From: DAOSXA01 sp964526835
Lineage (GTDB): Bacteria; Zixibacteria; MSB-5A5; GN15; FEB-12
DNA length: 64,000 bases
Assembly: GCA_964526835.1 (NCBI GenBank)
Contig: CAZGMK010000007.1
Span: 62,001-126,000, forward strand
Direction of reading: 5' to 3'
Numbering within the stretch: position 1 is the first letter of the stretch; each line of letters begins with the position of its first letter. A program made the position numbers and the translations under genes. Of the stretch, positions 26,409 through 35,298 are shown in pieces. The notes beneath the pieces were generated by a model. That model was not told where the DNA came from, made no database searches, and was given only the letters and a program-made list of their open reading frames with translations.

Positions 26409-26951
26409 ATGTGTACCCTGCCGACCGGCGACATATGGAAACGGATACAGGCTAATGATCGCGAGCTGATCGACGAGCTCCGTCATGTAGTCGAGCGCCT
26501 TGTCCGTCGATGGCAATGGGGTGACCGGGAGATCGTTGACGACTTGTCCCAGGACTGCTTTGTCAAGATACTTGAGAATCTGCGCCTGGGACGATTTCGC
26601 GCTGAATCATCGCTGAAGACATATGTCTATACGATCGTCCGGCGGACCTGCATCGATCACTATCGCGCCCATAAGGCCGTGGAGGCCGCGGATATTGACA
26701 GGATTGTTCTTGTCGACGAATCACCCTCCGCTGAACAGGAAGTTCTGGATCGCGACGCTCGTCGAACGGCCGCGAGAGTGCTTCTGGCCTTGCCTTCAGA
26801 GTGCCGCCGGTTGTGGCGGTTGATCTTCTTCAAGGACATGAATTATCGTCAGGCGGGAGAATCCATGGGCTTGGCGGAGGGTACGGTGAAGCGCAAGATG
26901 TGGGAGTGCCGCAAGTTCGCCATGGAGGAACTGGCCAAACTCGACAAGTGA
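26409..26951 (+). CDS. ECF-like sigma-70 family RNA polymerase sigma factor
   Basis: The 180-residue protein has a sigma region 2 around residues 20-95 (VDDLSQDCFVKILENLRLGRF...TYVYTIVRRTCIDHYR). A region 4 covers about residues 115-175 (ALPSECRRLWRLIFFKDMNYRQAGESMG), whose helix-turn-helix binds the -35 element. Region 3 is absent, as in ECF factors. A GTG at 26406 or ATG at 26409 is possible; GGAG is only a few bases upstream. It is followed 75 bp later by its probable anti-sigma factor, with which it should form an operon. Confidence 0.88.
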   Translation: MCTLPTGDIWKRIQANDRELIDELRHVVERLVRRWQWGDREIVDDLSQDCFVKILENLRLGRFRAESSLKTYVYTIVRRTCIDHYRAHKAVEAADIDRIVLVDESPSAEQEVLDRDARRTAARVLLALPSECRRLWRLIFFKDMNYRQAGESMGLAEGTVKRKMWECRKFAMEELAKLDK

Positions 26952-27026
26952 GAACTATTTGGAGAAACCGGCGACCAATGATTAAAGAAGCGAGGGACAC
27001 GGAGATACAGGAAGGCCGGTGAGCAC

Positions 27027-27890
27027 ATGAAGGACAGGGACAGCGAGTGTCGGGAATTTCAGGAGCTCGTACCACTGTGGCTCAATCGGAATCTGGATCT
27101 GTCGGAGATTGAGCGGCTTCAAGCTCATCTCCGGAAGTGTCCGGAGTGCATGCGGCGATTTACGGTCGAGCGCTGTCTCTTTGCCGAGGCACGGTCAGGC
27201 GGGAAGCACTTGCTTCCGGCGGACGTGGATTCGACCCTCCTTGATCGCTATGTATTCGAACCCCAGGCCCTGAGCAGTGAGGACAAGCGAGCCGTAGAGG
27301 CTTTTCTTGCGGAATCCGAGATCGCCTTGGATATGGTCGAGAAGCTCGAAGCTCTTCCTGCAGCACTCGACGACCTGGCGCCTGCCAGGGAGCGCCAGAA
27401 CCTGGACCGCCTGGAAGACGAGTTCCGCGCAGCCGGGCAGATATCTACCGCCGCGAGCACCGTGACCGACGTGCGCCCCGGCCGCTGGGGCATGTGGGCG
27501 GCTGCCGCCGCCGCGGTGATCCTGGTGGCCATAGTCGCAGTCCAGGTCTGGCTTGGCGAGGAGCCGACTGCCCGCCTGGAGGTTACACTGCCGGCAACGG
27601 TCCGCGGAGGAGCGGCGCTGTCCTTCACGACACCAGCCTCCCCATTCGTGCTGGATGCCCGTATGTATATCGGCCCCGAAGCCGGCCATACATACGACAT
27701 CGAGCTGATTCCGGCTCGCAGCGATTCGGCCTTGCTGATGCTTCGGGACTTCCAGGCCTTCGACAGGTCGGGATTCGCAGACTTCAGCCTGCCGCTGGAC
27801 ACGGGTCGATACCGCGTGAGGATTTACGACATGTATCAGGGGGATACGCTGGTGATTACACGGCCATTCGAGGTGCGACTGGCGCCCTGA
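27027..27890 (+). CDS. membrane anti-sigma factor with zinc-finger domain
   Basis: The 287-residue product begins with a zinc-binding anti-sigma domain (CREFQELVPLWLNRNLDL...AHLRKCPEC), with His-x3-Cys-x2-Cys. A helical, charged region follows. One membrane segment (GMWAAAAAAVILVAIVAVQVW) lies at about residues 152-172. The C-terminal extracytoplasmic part (about 180-287) is a beta-sandwich-like domain that could sense a signal. The Shine-Dalgarno AGGAAGG lies before ATG 27027. The pair fits an ECF sigma/anti-sigma switch for envelope-derived signals. Confidence 0.82.
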   Translation: MKDRDSECREFQELVPLWLNRNLDLSEIERLQAHLRKCPECMRRFTVERCLFAEARSGGKHLLPADVDSTLLDRYVFEPQALSSEDKRAVEAFLAESEIALDMVEKLEALPAALDDLAPARERQNLDRLEDEFRAAGQISTAASTVTDVRPGRWGMWAAAAAAVILVAIVAVQVWLGEEPTARLEVTLPATVRGGAALSFTTPASPFVLDARMYIGPEAGHTYDIELIPARSDSALLMLRDFQAFDRSGFADFSLPLDTGRYRVRIYDMYQGDTLVITRPFEVRLAP

Positions 27891-27910
27891 GCAGGCCTAT
27901 CTGCCTGCTC
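27889..27910. terminator. shared hairpin between convergent anti-sigma and CHAT genes
   Basis: GAGCAGGC (27889-27896) pairs with GCCTGCTC (27903-27910). The hairpin includes the last bases of the anti-sigma stop codon and the CHAT gene stop, which are six bases apart. Neither side has a T-run, so termination may be factor-assisted. Confidence 0.5.
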
Positions 27911-30641
27911 TCCAGTCGCCGGTCGCAATGAACGCCGCCCATGCCACGGGATCGTCGGGCAGACCTGCCTGGCGGAGCGAACCCAGCTCCGCTCGACAGA
28001 CTTGCTGCAAGCGCCGAGGGAGATCGCTTTCCGCACGTGAATACAGGGCGGTCATGAATCGAGACGTCGCCTTGTCGGAAACAGACCACAGAGAACTGAC
28101 GACAGTCCGAGCCCCCGCCATCTGGAAAGCGCGCCTCAAACCATAGACCCCCTCACCCGCCCTCACCTGGCCCAATCCCGATTCACACGCCGACAGCACA
28201 ACCCGTTCCACGCCGCGCAGATCGAGGGTCAGAACCTCCCAGGCTGTCAGACAACCGTCATCGGATGCATCCGAACCATCCAGCGACGAGTTGGCCCCGG
28301 CAAACCATAAGCCTGAACGCAAAAGCGGATTGAGATCGGCTACCGAGCTCCCGATAGAATCAGCCGGCCCGGCTTCGAAGTAACCGTGTGTTGCCACGTG
28401 GATTGCCCTCCGCCCTGGCGCATACCGGCAGAAGGCCGCCTCGGTTGCGGCTCGGCCCAGGCACAGGACTATCTCGTCATCGTAGCTGCGGCGCCACTGG
28501 TCGCTGACCTGCTGTACCTCACGACGGGTGTAGGGCAGCAGACTCAGTTCGCCTCGCAAGGCTCCCGCCGAGCGCAGGGTTGCCGAGACGCCCCGGTCGT
28601 CTGTCTCCTGGTTGTCCGAGCCGGCGGCGGGGTCTCCGAATGGTACGACGTCGTAGTCGACATCACCCACAGCCAGTAATCCGGTTCCGGGCGCCTCAGG
28701 AGCAGACAGTCGGAGTAAATCGCGGCCGGCCGACAGATAGTGGACCGGATTTTCTTCGATCAAGTACCTTCCTTCCCCTGATTCGAGAGCTCCATAGGAC
28801 AGCAGGTTGAGGTCGGCGTCAGGCGAAATCAGAAGCAACCGGCCGTCCCTCAGGAAGTCCTCTATGGACCGCAGGAGCAACCCGGACAAACGCCTCCGCG
28901 CGGTTCTCTCCAGGCTTCGAGACTCCACCGGCAGCTCCGGCCACCGGGTGACCATGTCCGCCGTTGCCCTCCTGACCTGGGCCAGCGCCGAGTCGATCAC
29001 CACAGCCGGGCCGAGGTCGCGCAGCACGGGCCGGTCGGTCGCAGGTACCAACAGGGCTGCATAGCGGTCCTCGGTCGTATCTTCGTGCTCATTGCGATAC
29101 TCATACCGATAGTATTCGATCAAAACGGCTTCATCGGGAAGAACCCGCTGCAGCTGTAACCACGAGACATGCCGCATCTTCAACACATCGGCGAACCGGG
29201 GATTGGCTCGGGCCAGTTGCTGCTCGAATCCGGCGGCGGCGGACTGGAGCGAATCCAGCAGCCGTTGGTGCATCCCAGGATCGTCGGACCTGGACCCATC
29301 AAGGTATGCCTGGGCGATCCTGCGGGCCGTGCTGCTGTATCCCTCAAGCAGCTCGGCGGTCAGGGAGTCGTCGGCCCCGATCAGATAGCGCTGCCGCTCA
29401 AAGACAGCCTCGGAGACCTGCCCCTTGGACTGCAGAATGATATCGGCGACCCGGCTGACTTGCGAATCGCTCGGCATCCCATGGTCGATCAGGGCGCTCA
29501 GGCAAGCATCGACCGAACGACGCATTATCCCGGCGTAGGTGAGGGCCTTGTCTTCGGGCAGGGCCCAACTGTTTGCAACGAAGCTGCGGTATCTGAGATC
29601 GAATGATTCCGCCGCCAGGGTTATCGCTTCATCGTAATCGCCGAGAGCGCGTCGACAGTGCGAATACATCACTAGAGTATTCGCAACGCTACGGTCAGCC
29701 AGACCGGTACTGGCTCGCTTGATGCCCAGAGCTTCCTCGTAACACGCCGCCGCGTCAACGAAACGATCGGCCCGCATGTACACATTACCCAGACTGGTGA
29801 GGTTGAAGGCCACCGTTGCATCCGCCTGGCCGTGAACCTTGAGGTTGCGCTCCAGCGCCCGGTTGAAGTAGTTCTCCGCTCGGTCGAATTCGCCGCGATC
29901 CGAGTACAGTTCCCCGAGGTTGTGATAAGCCGCCATGAGCATCTCCCCTGCTTCGGAAGGATCGGCTTCGAGCGCTTCAACCTGGGCCAGGAGAAGGGGT
30001 TCCGCCTCATCGTGCCAGCCCTGGTGACGGTAGAGGTTGGCCAGGTTGTTGCGCAGCAGCGCCGCCAGCCGGGGTGTCACGCTGTTCGAATGCCGTTCAA
30101 TGAGATCCAAGGCGCGACGGTAAGCCGCCTCGGCATCGTCCACGCGCATCTGGTTCATATAGATCACGCCCAGCAATATGGCGGCGCGCACCGGATAGTC
30201 GGGATCGGGCTGCTCACCCCCGTCCCAGTCGGCCTCGATGCGGTCAAGCAGCAGTTCGGCCGCAGCGTAGTCGCCGCGAATCAGAGCCGTGGTCGCCAGC
30301 CAGCGCACACAGTCGAGCACCGACGTGTGGTACCCCGGCAACTCCTTCTCGTAAATGGCCAATGCCTGCATCCAGGCGGAATCGGCGCCGACCATGCGAC
30401 GGGCGTTGAATCGCAACGTACCGAGATCAAACAGAATCGAGGCGCACGCTGTGTCGTTGGCAGAACCGCAGTTTGAGGCCAGTTTCTGGAGTATGGCATG
30501 GGCGGAATCGAGGTCGCCCGCCTCCGCCAGAGAATCTGCCAGGAGGCGCTGAGTCGGCATGTCGGCTGACATCGCAGCCGACAGCGGAGCCAGTATGAAT
30601 ACACCAATGGCGGTGAGCCGTAGTAAGGATAATCCAATCAT
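27897..30641 (-). CDS. secreted TPR-CHAT protease-like protein
   Basis: The 914-residue product has an N-terminal signal peptide (LLRLTAIGVFILAPLSAAMS). About residues 30-430 contain tandem TPR repeats (NYFNRALERNLKVHGQ, CYEEALGIKRA). The C-terminal CHAT domain covers about 600-910. Its catalytic dyad is visible: His752 in HVATHGYFEAG and Cys819 in LSACESGLGQ, followed by GEGVYGLRRAFQMAGA and SSLWSVSDKAT. CHAT proteins are caspase-like peptidases. The signal peptide places it outside the cytoplasm. It is convergent with an ECF sigma/anti-sigma pair, which may regulate it or respond to it. Confidence 0.9.
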   Translation of the reverse strand: MIGLSLLRLTAIGVFILAPLSAAMSADMPTQRLLADSLAEAGDLDSAHAILQKLASNCGSANDTACASILFDLGTLRFNARRMVGADSAWMQALAIYEKELPGYHTSVLDCVRWLATTALIRGDYAAAELLLDRIEADWDGGEQPDPDYPVRAAILLGVIYMNQMRVDDAEAAYRRALDLIERHSNSVTPRLAALLRNNLANLYRHQGWHDEAEPLLLAQVEALEADPSEAGEMLMAAYHNLGELYSDRGEFDRAENYFNRALERNLKVHGQADATVAFNLTSLGNVYMRADRFVDAAACYEEALGIKRASTGLADRSVANTLVMYSHCRRALGDYDEAITLAAESFDLRYRSFVANSWALPEDKALTYAGIMRRSVDACLSALIDHGMPSDSQVSRVADIILQSKGQVSEAVFERQRYLIGADDSLTAELLEGYSSTARRIAQAYLDGSRSDDPGMHQRLLDSLQSAAAGFEQQLARANPRFADVLKMRHVSWLQLQRVLPDEAVLIEYYRYEYRNEHEDTTEDRYAALLVPATDRPVLRDLGPAVVIDSALAQVRRATADMVTRWPELPVESRSLERTARRRLSGLLLRSIEDFLRDGRLLLISPDADLNLLSYGALESGEGRYLIEENPVHYLSAGRDLLRLSAPEAPGTGLLAVGDVDYDVVPFGDPAAGSDNQETDDRGVSATLRSAGALRGELSLLPYTRREVQQVSDQWRRSYDDEIVLCLGRAATEAAFCRYAPGRRAIHVATHGYFEAGPADSIGSSVADLNPLLRSGLWFAGANSSLDGSDASDDGCLTAWEVLTLDLRGVERVVLSACESGLGQVRAGEGVYGLRRAFQMAGARTVVSSLWSVSDKATSRFMTALYSRAESDLPRRLQQVCRAELGSLRQAGLPDDPVAWAAFIATGDWRAGR

Positions 30642-30906
30642 GTTGCAGAACTTCGCTGCGTGAAGATGGACGATCAGCTCGCCGGACCCTGTTGCGCATG
30701 ACTACTGAATCCCTGCAGGCTTCAGCCGGCGGCGACACTGAGACTATCGTAACCTGTGCAACTTAGCAGTATCCGGGCCAAAAGGCAAGCACTGTCGTTG
30801 CGCCGGATGCAGCAACCGGTTCGGCGGACATACACTGCAGTCTAATCGCGACGGATGTCGCAGCGATCTCGCTCACGTGCCGTGAGGTATGTGCTTTTCG
30901 ACTAGA

Positions 30907-31974
30907 TCAGGCGAAATTAATCAGCGGCTTGATGACGCTGTCTTCCTTCTTATCCATCATGCGAAAGGCCTTTTCGATGTCGTCGAAGTCGAAGGTGTGA
31001 GTAGTCATCAGAGTGGGATCGACTCGCCCGGTCTCGATCAGTCGAAGCAGGCGGCTCATGCGCTCTCTGCCGCCGGGACAAAGGGCGGTGCGGATGGTCT
31101 TGTCGCTCATGCCGACGCCCCAGGCCATTCGCGGTATTTTGACATAGTCTCCCTCGCCGTGATAGCCGATGTTCGAGATCGTCCCGCCGGGGCGCGTCAC
31201 TTTCACACAGTCTTCGAATGACTTCTGCATGCCCAGCGCCTCGATGGCCGAATCGACGCCTTCACCGTTGGTGAGTTCCATAATGGCTTCGACCGGATCA
31301 GTCTCCTTGAAGTCGATGACCTTGTCGGCTCCGTACTTCCGCGACAGCTCTTTGCGTCTTTCAATTGTCTCGACCGTGAACACCTCCGCCGCCCCCAGCA
31401 GCCTGGCGCCGACCGTGGCCATTAGCCCGACCGGGCCCTGGGCGAAGACCGCGACCCGTCCGCCGATGGGGATGTTGGCATGTTCGGCCCCGACGAATCC
31501 GGTCGACATCATGTCGGTGGTGTACACGGCGGCCTCGTCGGCGACACCATCGGGAATCGGCGCCAGGTTGGCCTCGGCATCATTGACGTGGAAGTACTCC
31601 GCAAAGACTCCATCCTTGATATTGGCGAATTTCCATCCCCCCAGCATCTCGGTGCACTGGGATGTATAGCCGCGCTGGCAGTTGTAGCATTTGAAACATG
31701 GCGTGATCGCATTGACGGCAACCCGGTCGCCCTCAGAGACACTGGTGACTTCACTGCCGAGCTTCTCGACTATACCGACTGCCTCGTGGCCGAGTGTCCG
31801 ATCTTCCTTCTCGCCGATGGCCCCGGCGACTGTATGGGTATCGGAAGTACAGACCAGTGCTTTTGTCGTGCGGATAATTGCGCCATTCGGACCGGGGTCG
31901 GTGGGAATATCCTTGTCCATCATCCCGACTTCGCCGATCCTCTTCATCACGAATGCTCTGACCTTGCTCTTCAT
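30907..31974 (-). CDS. zinc-dependent secondary alcohol dehydrogenase-like enzyme (MDR family)
   Basis: The 355-residue protein aligns by eye along its whole length with NADP-dependent isopropanol dehydrogenases of Clostridium and Thermoanaerobacter (LGHEAVGIVEKLGSEV, GGWKFANIKDGVFAEYFHVNDA, PGGRERMSRL). Catalytic zinc ligands are Cys42, His63/Glu64 and Asp154. Unlike those enzymes it keeps four structural-zinc cysteines (Cys93, 96, 99, 107). The cofactor loop is QGPVGLMA. It has a GGAGGAAACTG ribosome site. It should interconvert small secondary alcohols or aldehydes and their carbonyls; the cofactor is not certain. It stands alone, before the divergent CRISPR operon. Confidence 0.88.
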   Translation of the reverse strand: MKSKVRAFVMKRIGEVGMMDKDIPTDPGPNGAIIRTTKALVCTSDTHTVAGAIGEKEDRTLGHEAVGIVEKLGSEVTSVSEGDRVAVNAITPCFKCYNCQRGYTSQCTEMLGGWKFANIKDGVFAEYFHVNDAEANLAPIPDGVADEAAVYTTDMMSTGFVGAEHANIPIGGRVAVFAQGPVGLMATVGARLLGAAEVFTVETIERRKELSRKYGADKVIDFKETDPVEAIMELTNGEGVDSAIEALGMQKSFEDCVKVTRPGGTISNIGYHGEGDYVKIPRMAWGVGMSDKTIRTALCPGGRERMSRLLRLIETGRVDPTLMTTHTFDFDDIEKAFRMMDKKEDSVIKPLINFA

Positions 31975-32244
31975 CAGTTTCCTCCGTCGTTTTGGTTAAC
32001 ACTGTTTTCTATTGAGAACAACGACACGGGGGCAGTATCGTTCCGATTGGTCGGGTGAATGGCGATCCTTTCGGAAAAGAACGCGGGAGGTAGGTTCGTT
32101 TATATCAGTCCCTTCCACACGTCACTCCTATATTCGCAAAGTAAATCACGCCGAGAGGCTGGATGCAGCACGGACTGCGTCCGTTCGCCCAATGACAGCC
32201 CGACCTTGTCCATAGAATGTAATCGGCCGCGCTGATCTTTGGCC
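31975..32244. other. divergent non-coding region before the CRISPR operon
   Basis: No credible gene is seen. The segment lies between the minus-strand alcohol dehydrogenase gene and the plus-strand cas10 promoter and should also contain the dehydrogenase promoter. Confidence 0.4.
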
Positions 32245-32273
32245 TTGACAAAGGAGGTCGCCAGTGCTAAAAT
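32245..32273 (+). promoter_or_regulatory. strong sigma70 promoter for type III CRISPR operon
   Basis: TTGACA (32245-32250) and TAAAAT (32268-32273) are 17 bases apart. Transcription from here would leave a leader of about 130 bases before the TTG start of cas10. It is the only strong promoter seen before cas10. Confidence 0.75.
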
Positions 32274-32411
32274 TCGTCCCTGACGGGTAGTGGGCACACC
32301 GCAACGGGTTTGCACTTTGACGCCTGCAGGGGCAGGGTCTAATGTTATTGTCAGACCATAGTCCTCGCACAGAGGGACAGATATTCCCTCAGGGTAGAAG
32401 GGATCATAGAA

Positions 32412-34754
32412 TTGGCAACAGAGACTCCATCCAGCACCACGATAGCATTGGCGGGCTTACTTCACGATATCGGCAAGGTGGGTCAGAGGGCTTTCAAGGG
32501 AGACCGGGGCTTGTCTCCTTCCACCCTGAGCCTGTCCAATTATATCTGTCCGACCGGAGCTGGTGGTCAGCTAACGCACAAGCACGTACTGTACACCTGC
32601 GAGTTCTGCGAGAAAATTCAGCGATACTTGCCGAAGGATATCGATGCCCCTGCTTTCGCAAATCTGACGTCATATCATCATCGTCCGTCGACAAAGTCCC
32701 AGGAGATGATGGCGACAGCAGACCAGATTTCCGCCGCCATTGAGCGAGCCGGCCCTACTCACAGTTCAGCCGCTACCTTCCGGGACATCCGTCTGGCGCC
32801 CGTCATGGCTGCTATAGAGACTGGTGGAACCCATGGCATGGATCCAGCTGGCCTTCGCCTGCCACTTTGTGCGTACAGCCCCGAGAAAGTCTTCCCTGTC
32901 GACGTCTCCCAAGGGCAGCAAGACAGCAATCCCTACGAACACACATGGGACTCGCTGTTACAGGACATTGCGCGCCTGGAACTCGATGAGCCGGTTCAAT
33001 TTGTTAATTCTGCACTGTCAATTCTCGAAAAGCACCTGTGGTCAGTTCCATCTGCAACTAATGTTGATTGGCCTGATATTTCCCTGTTCGACCATTCACG
33101 GACTACGGCAGCCATCGCCGTATCTCTGCTGTTGGCCGAAGACCCTCAGGTGCCGTTTCTTCTCGTGGGCGGCGACTTCGGTGGTATTCAGAAGTACATT
33201 GCCCGTTTCGAAGGCCACTACCAGGGACTTGCGCGGGCACTCAGGGGGCGGTCATTCCAGGTATCGGCATTCTCGGACCATGTCGCGCTGGCGATCTTGC
33301 ACCAGCTACAGCTTCCCATGACGCAATTGGTCATGCACGCTGGTGGCCACTTCACGCTGCTCCTGCCCAACAACGCCCAGGCAACACAAGCCATAACCAA
33401 TGTCCGCGAAAGGACGCACAAGTGGATCCATGAGAGACGTTTCGGCGAGATGTCTTTCGCGCTGGCTTCGGCCACAGTGACACGAGCACAGCTAAAACAG
33501 GATTTCGCGCAGGTGTCCGCACAGCTGCAGGACCACCTGCAGGACCAGAAGCTGTCAGGCCTTGAGTCGTTGAGAAATACGGATGGCTGGGCCACACAAT
33601 CCTGGCTCCTCGAGCCATCGATTCGGGACCATGAAACACAATGTCCCGCGTGTCGACGGAGGCCCATCGAGACAAACGCAATGGACGGAGAAGTCAACCT
33701 GTGCAGCGTCTGCTTCTCTGAACGCAGCACCGGCAGGAAGCTGGTCAGGAGCTTCTTCCTGCAATACTATCTCGGTGACCAACCGGATGCTGATCTCCCC
33801 ATGGCGCGACTTGACCTCGCCGCTGACGTGTCCCGCACCGACAGGCACGCGGATATTGTACTCGATTTTCGGGGCAGTGACGCCAGTGCTCCCGGCAAGC
33901 CGCTGGTCAGCAAGCTGCGCAACCACTACGTGCCCCGGAACGACGACGGCTCCGTTATGGAATTCGAGGACATGGCTTTACAATCCCAGGGAACGCCCCA
34001 CCTTGGATACCTGAAAGCCGACGTCGACAATCTCGGCTTCATATTCGCACGCGGCATTCGAGCGGCAGGTGACGGACAAGCGCGCGCCAGCATCTCCAGG
34101 ATCGCCACCCTGAGTCGCACCCTTGAGTATTTCTTTTCCGGCTACATGTATTACCTCCTAGAAAACGAATTTCCGCACGTATACACCGTGTTTTCTGGCG
34201 GCGACGACCTGCTTCTCGTTGGTCCATGGGATATGATCTTCCGACTGGCCGACCGGCTGCACGATCAGTTCGCACGTTATGCTTGTGACAACACGTGTTG
34301 GGGAGTCTCCTGCAGCATTGTTGTCGAGAAGCCGCGTACGCCAGTTGCTCTCGCACTCGAAGCCGCCGACCGCCTCCTGGAACGTTCCAAGAACTACCCG
34401 GGCAAGAACGCCATCACCGCACTCGATCTGACCATGCCGTGGAGCGATTACAAACGAGCTCTCGCACAGGCCGACCAGGTCTCAGAGTGGGTCCGAAACG
34501 GTATCGTTCAAGCCTCCCAGTTGCGGCGGTTGCTTCAGTATGGCGAAGAGCTGGAGGCGTTCCAGAGAACCGGCAATACGACGCTGCTCCGAGTGGTGCC
34601 GCAAATGATCTATGATCTGAAGCGCAACTGGCCCGACAAGACCCCGGAGCAAAACGAGGCTAAGCGCTGGGCCTGTCAGTTCACAAATCCGGAGCACACC
34701 GATCTCAGGTTGTTGAGGTTCATCAGTCAGTTTGCTATCTACAAGTGCAGGTAA
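32412..34754 (+). CDS. cas10: Cas10/Csm1, type III-A CRISPR effector large subunit
   Basis: Translation probably starts at TTG 32412, eight bases after AGAAGGGA; there is no ATG or GTG between it and the upstream in-frame stop at 32340. The 780-residue protein has an N-terminal HD nuclease motif (LLHDIGK, His18/Asp19), a Palm1 region with GGDFGGIQKYIA, a zinc finger (Cys411, 414, 431, 434) and the Palm2 cyclase motif GGDD at 596-599. The C-terminus is helical. The family binds target RNA with crRNA, degrades DNA through HD and makes cyclic oligoadenylate through GGDD; both sites look intact. It is followed 12 bp later by csm2. Confidence 0.95.
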   Translation: MATETPSSTTIALAGLLHDIGKVGQRAFKGDRGLSPSTLSLSNYICPTGAGGQLTHKHVLYTCEFCEKIQRYLPKDIDAPAFANLTSYHHRPSTKSQEMMATADQISAAIERAGPTHSSAATFRDIRLAPVMAAIETGGTHGMDPAGLRLPLCAYSPEKVFPVDVSQGQQDSNPYEHTWDSLLQDIARLELDEPVQFVNSALSILEKHLWSVPSATNVDWPDISLFDHSRTTAAIAVSLLLAEDPQVPFLLVGGDFGGIQKYIARFEGHYQGLARALRGRSFQVSAFSDHVALAILHQLQLPMTQLVMHAGGHFTLLLPNNAQATQAITNVRERTHKWIHERRFGEMSFALASATVTRAQLKQDFAQVSAQLQDHLQDQKLSGLESLRNTDGWATQSWLLEPSIRDHETQCPACRRRPIETNAMDGEVNLCSVCFSERSTGRKLVRSFFLQYYLGDQPDADLPMARLDLAADVSRTDRHADIVLDFRGSDASAPGKPLVSKLRNHYVPRNDDGSVMEFEDMALQSQGTPHLGYLKADVDNLGFIFARGIRAAGDGQARASISRIATLSRTLEYFFSGYMYYLLENEFPHVYTVFSGGDDLLLVGPWDMIFRLADRLHDQFARYACDNTCWGVSCSIVVEKPRTPVALALEAADRLLERSKNYPGKNAITALDLTMPWSDYKRALAQADQVSEWVRNGIVQASQLRRLLQYGEELEAFQRTGNTTLLRVVPQMIYDLKRNWPDKTPEQNEAKRWACQFTNPEHTDLRLLRFISQFAIYKCR

Positions 34755-34766
34755 GGACATAGTTGT

Positions 34767-35288
34767 ATGGGAAAATGCAAAAACTGCGGTAAGAACGCAC
34801 TGCCGGGATATGAATACTGCATGAATTGTAAACCGCCGGCCGGCCCCAGGGACTCAAGTCATTCGGGCCAGGAACAACGCGGTCGCGAGCAGCCCCGCAG
34901 GAATCCGCCGCGCAAGACGAACTTTGAGTCGTTCTATGACGACGACGGTTATCTCAGGCGAGAGGTGAATATCGAAGGCGCCGAAGAAGCTTCGCGGGCG
35001 TTCAAGGAGGTGACGCAATCACAGATTCGCCAACTCTTCCAGATGCTCAAGTCTGCTGAAGCGCGACTTAAGATGAAGGCGCCGGATGAGCGTCGAGGGT
35101 TCATCCGCGAGGAGTACGGCAAGTTCGTGACCCAGGTGGAGTACCAGGTGGGGCGCGGAGTGATCAAATCCTCGGAATTCAGGGACTTTGCCCGAGACTA
35201 CTACGATATCGCGGCATCCTCGGAAAAGGAGTTCCGGGGATTTGTTCAGTATATAACGGCAATTCTCGCGCGCATGAGAACAAAATGA
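34767..35288 (+). CDS. csm2: Csm2 with extra N-terminal zinc ribbon
   Basis: The 173-residue protein has a C-terminal part (about residues 55-173) of alpha-helical Csm2 type: SQIRQLFQMLKSAEARLKM, FVTQVEYQVGRG and SEFRDFARDY. Csm2 forms the small-subunit filament along the crRNA. The N-terminal 22 residues carry two Cys-x2-Cys pairs (Cys4/7 and Cys18/21) followed by a Gly/Pro/Arg/Gln-rich linker. A zinc ribbon is not usual in Csm2 and may contact RNA, DNA or another subunit. The gene lies between cas10 and csm3 with short gaps. Confidence 0.9.
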   Translation: MGKCKNCGKNALPGYEYCMNCKPPAGPRDSSHSGQEQRGREQPRRNPPRKTNFESFYDDDGYLRREVNIEGAEEASRAFKEVTQSQIRQLFQMLKSAEARLKMKAPDERRGFIREEYGKFVTQVEYQVGRGVIKSSEFRDFARDYYDIAASSEKEFRGFVQYITAILARMRTK

Positions 35289-35298
35289 GGTGTAGCTA

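Noticed and set aside
27897..30641. TPR-CHAT protein as a type III-E Craspase partner of the nearby CRISPR locus
   Set aside because: It has a signal peptide, lies on the other strand with an alcohol dehydrogenase gene between, and the locus has no fused Cas7-11 gene.
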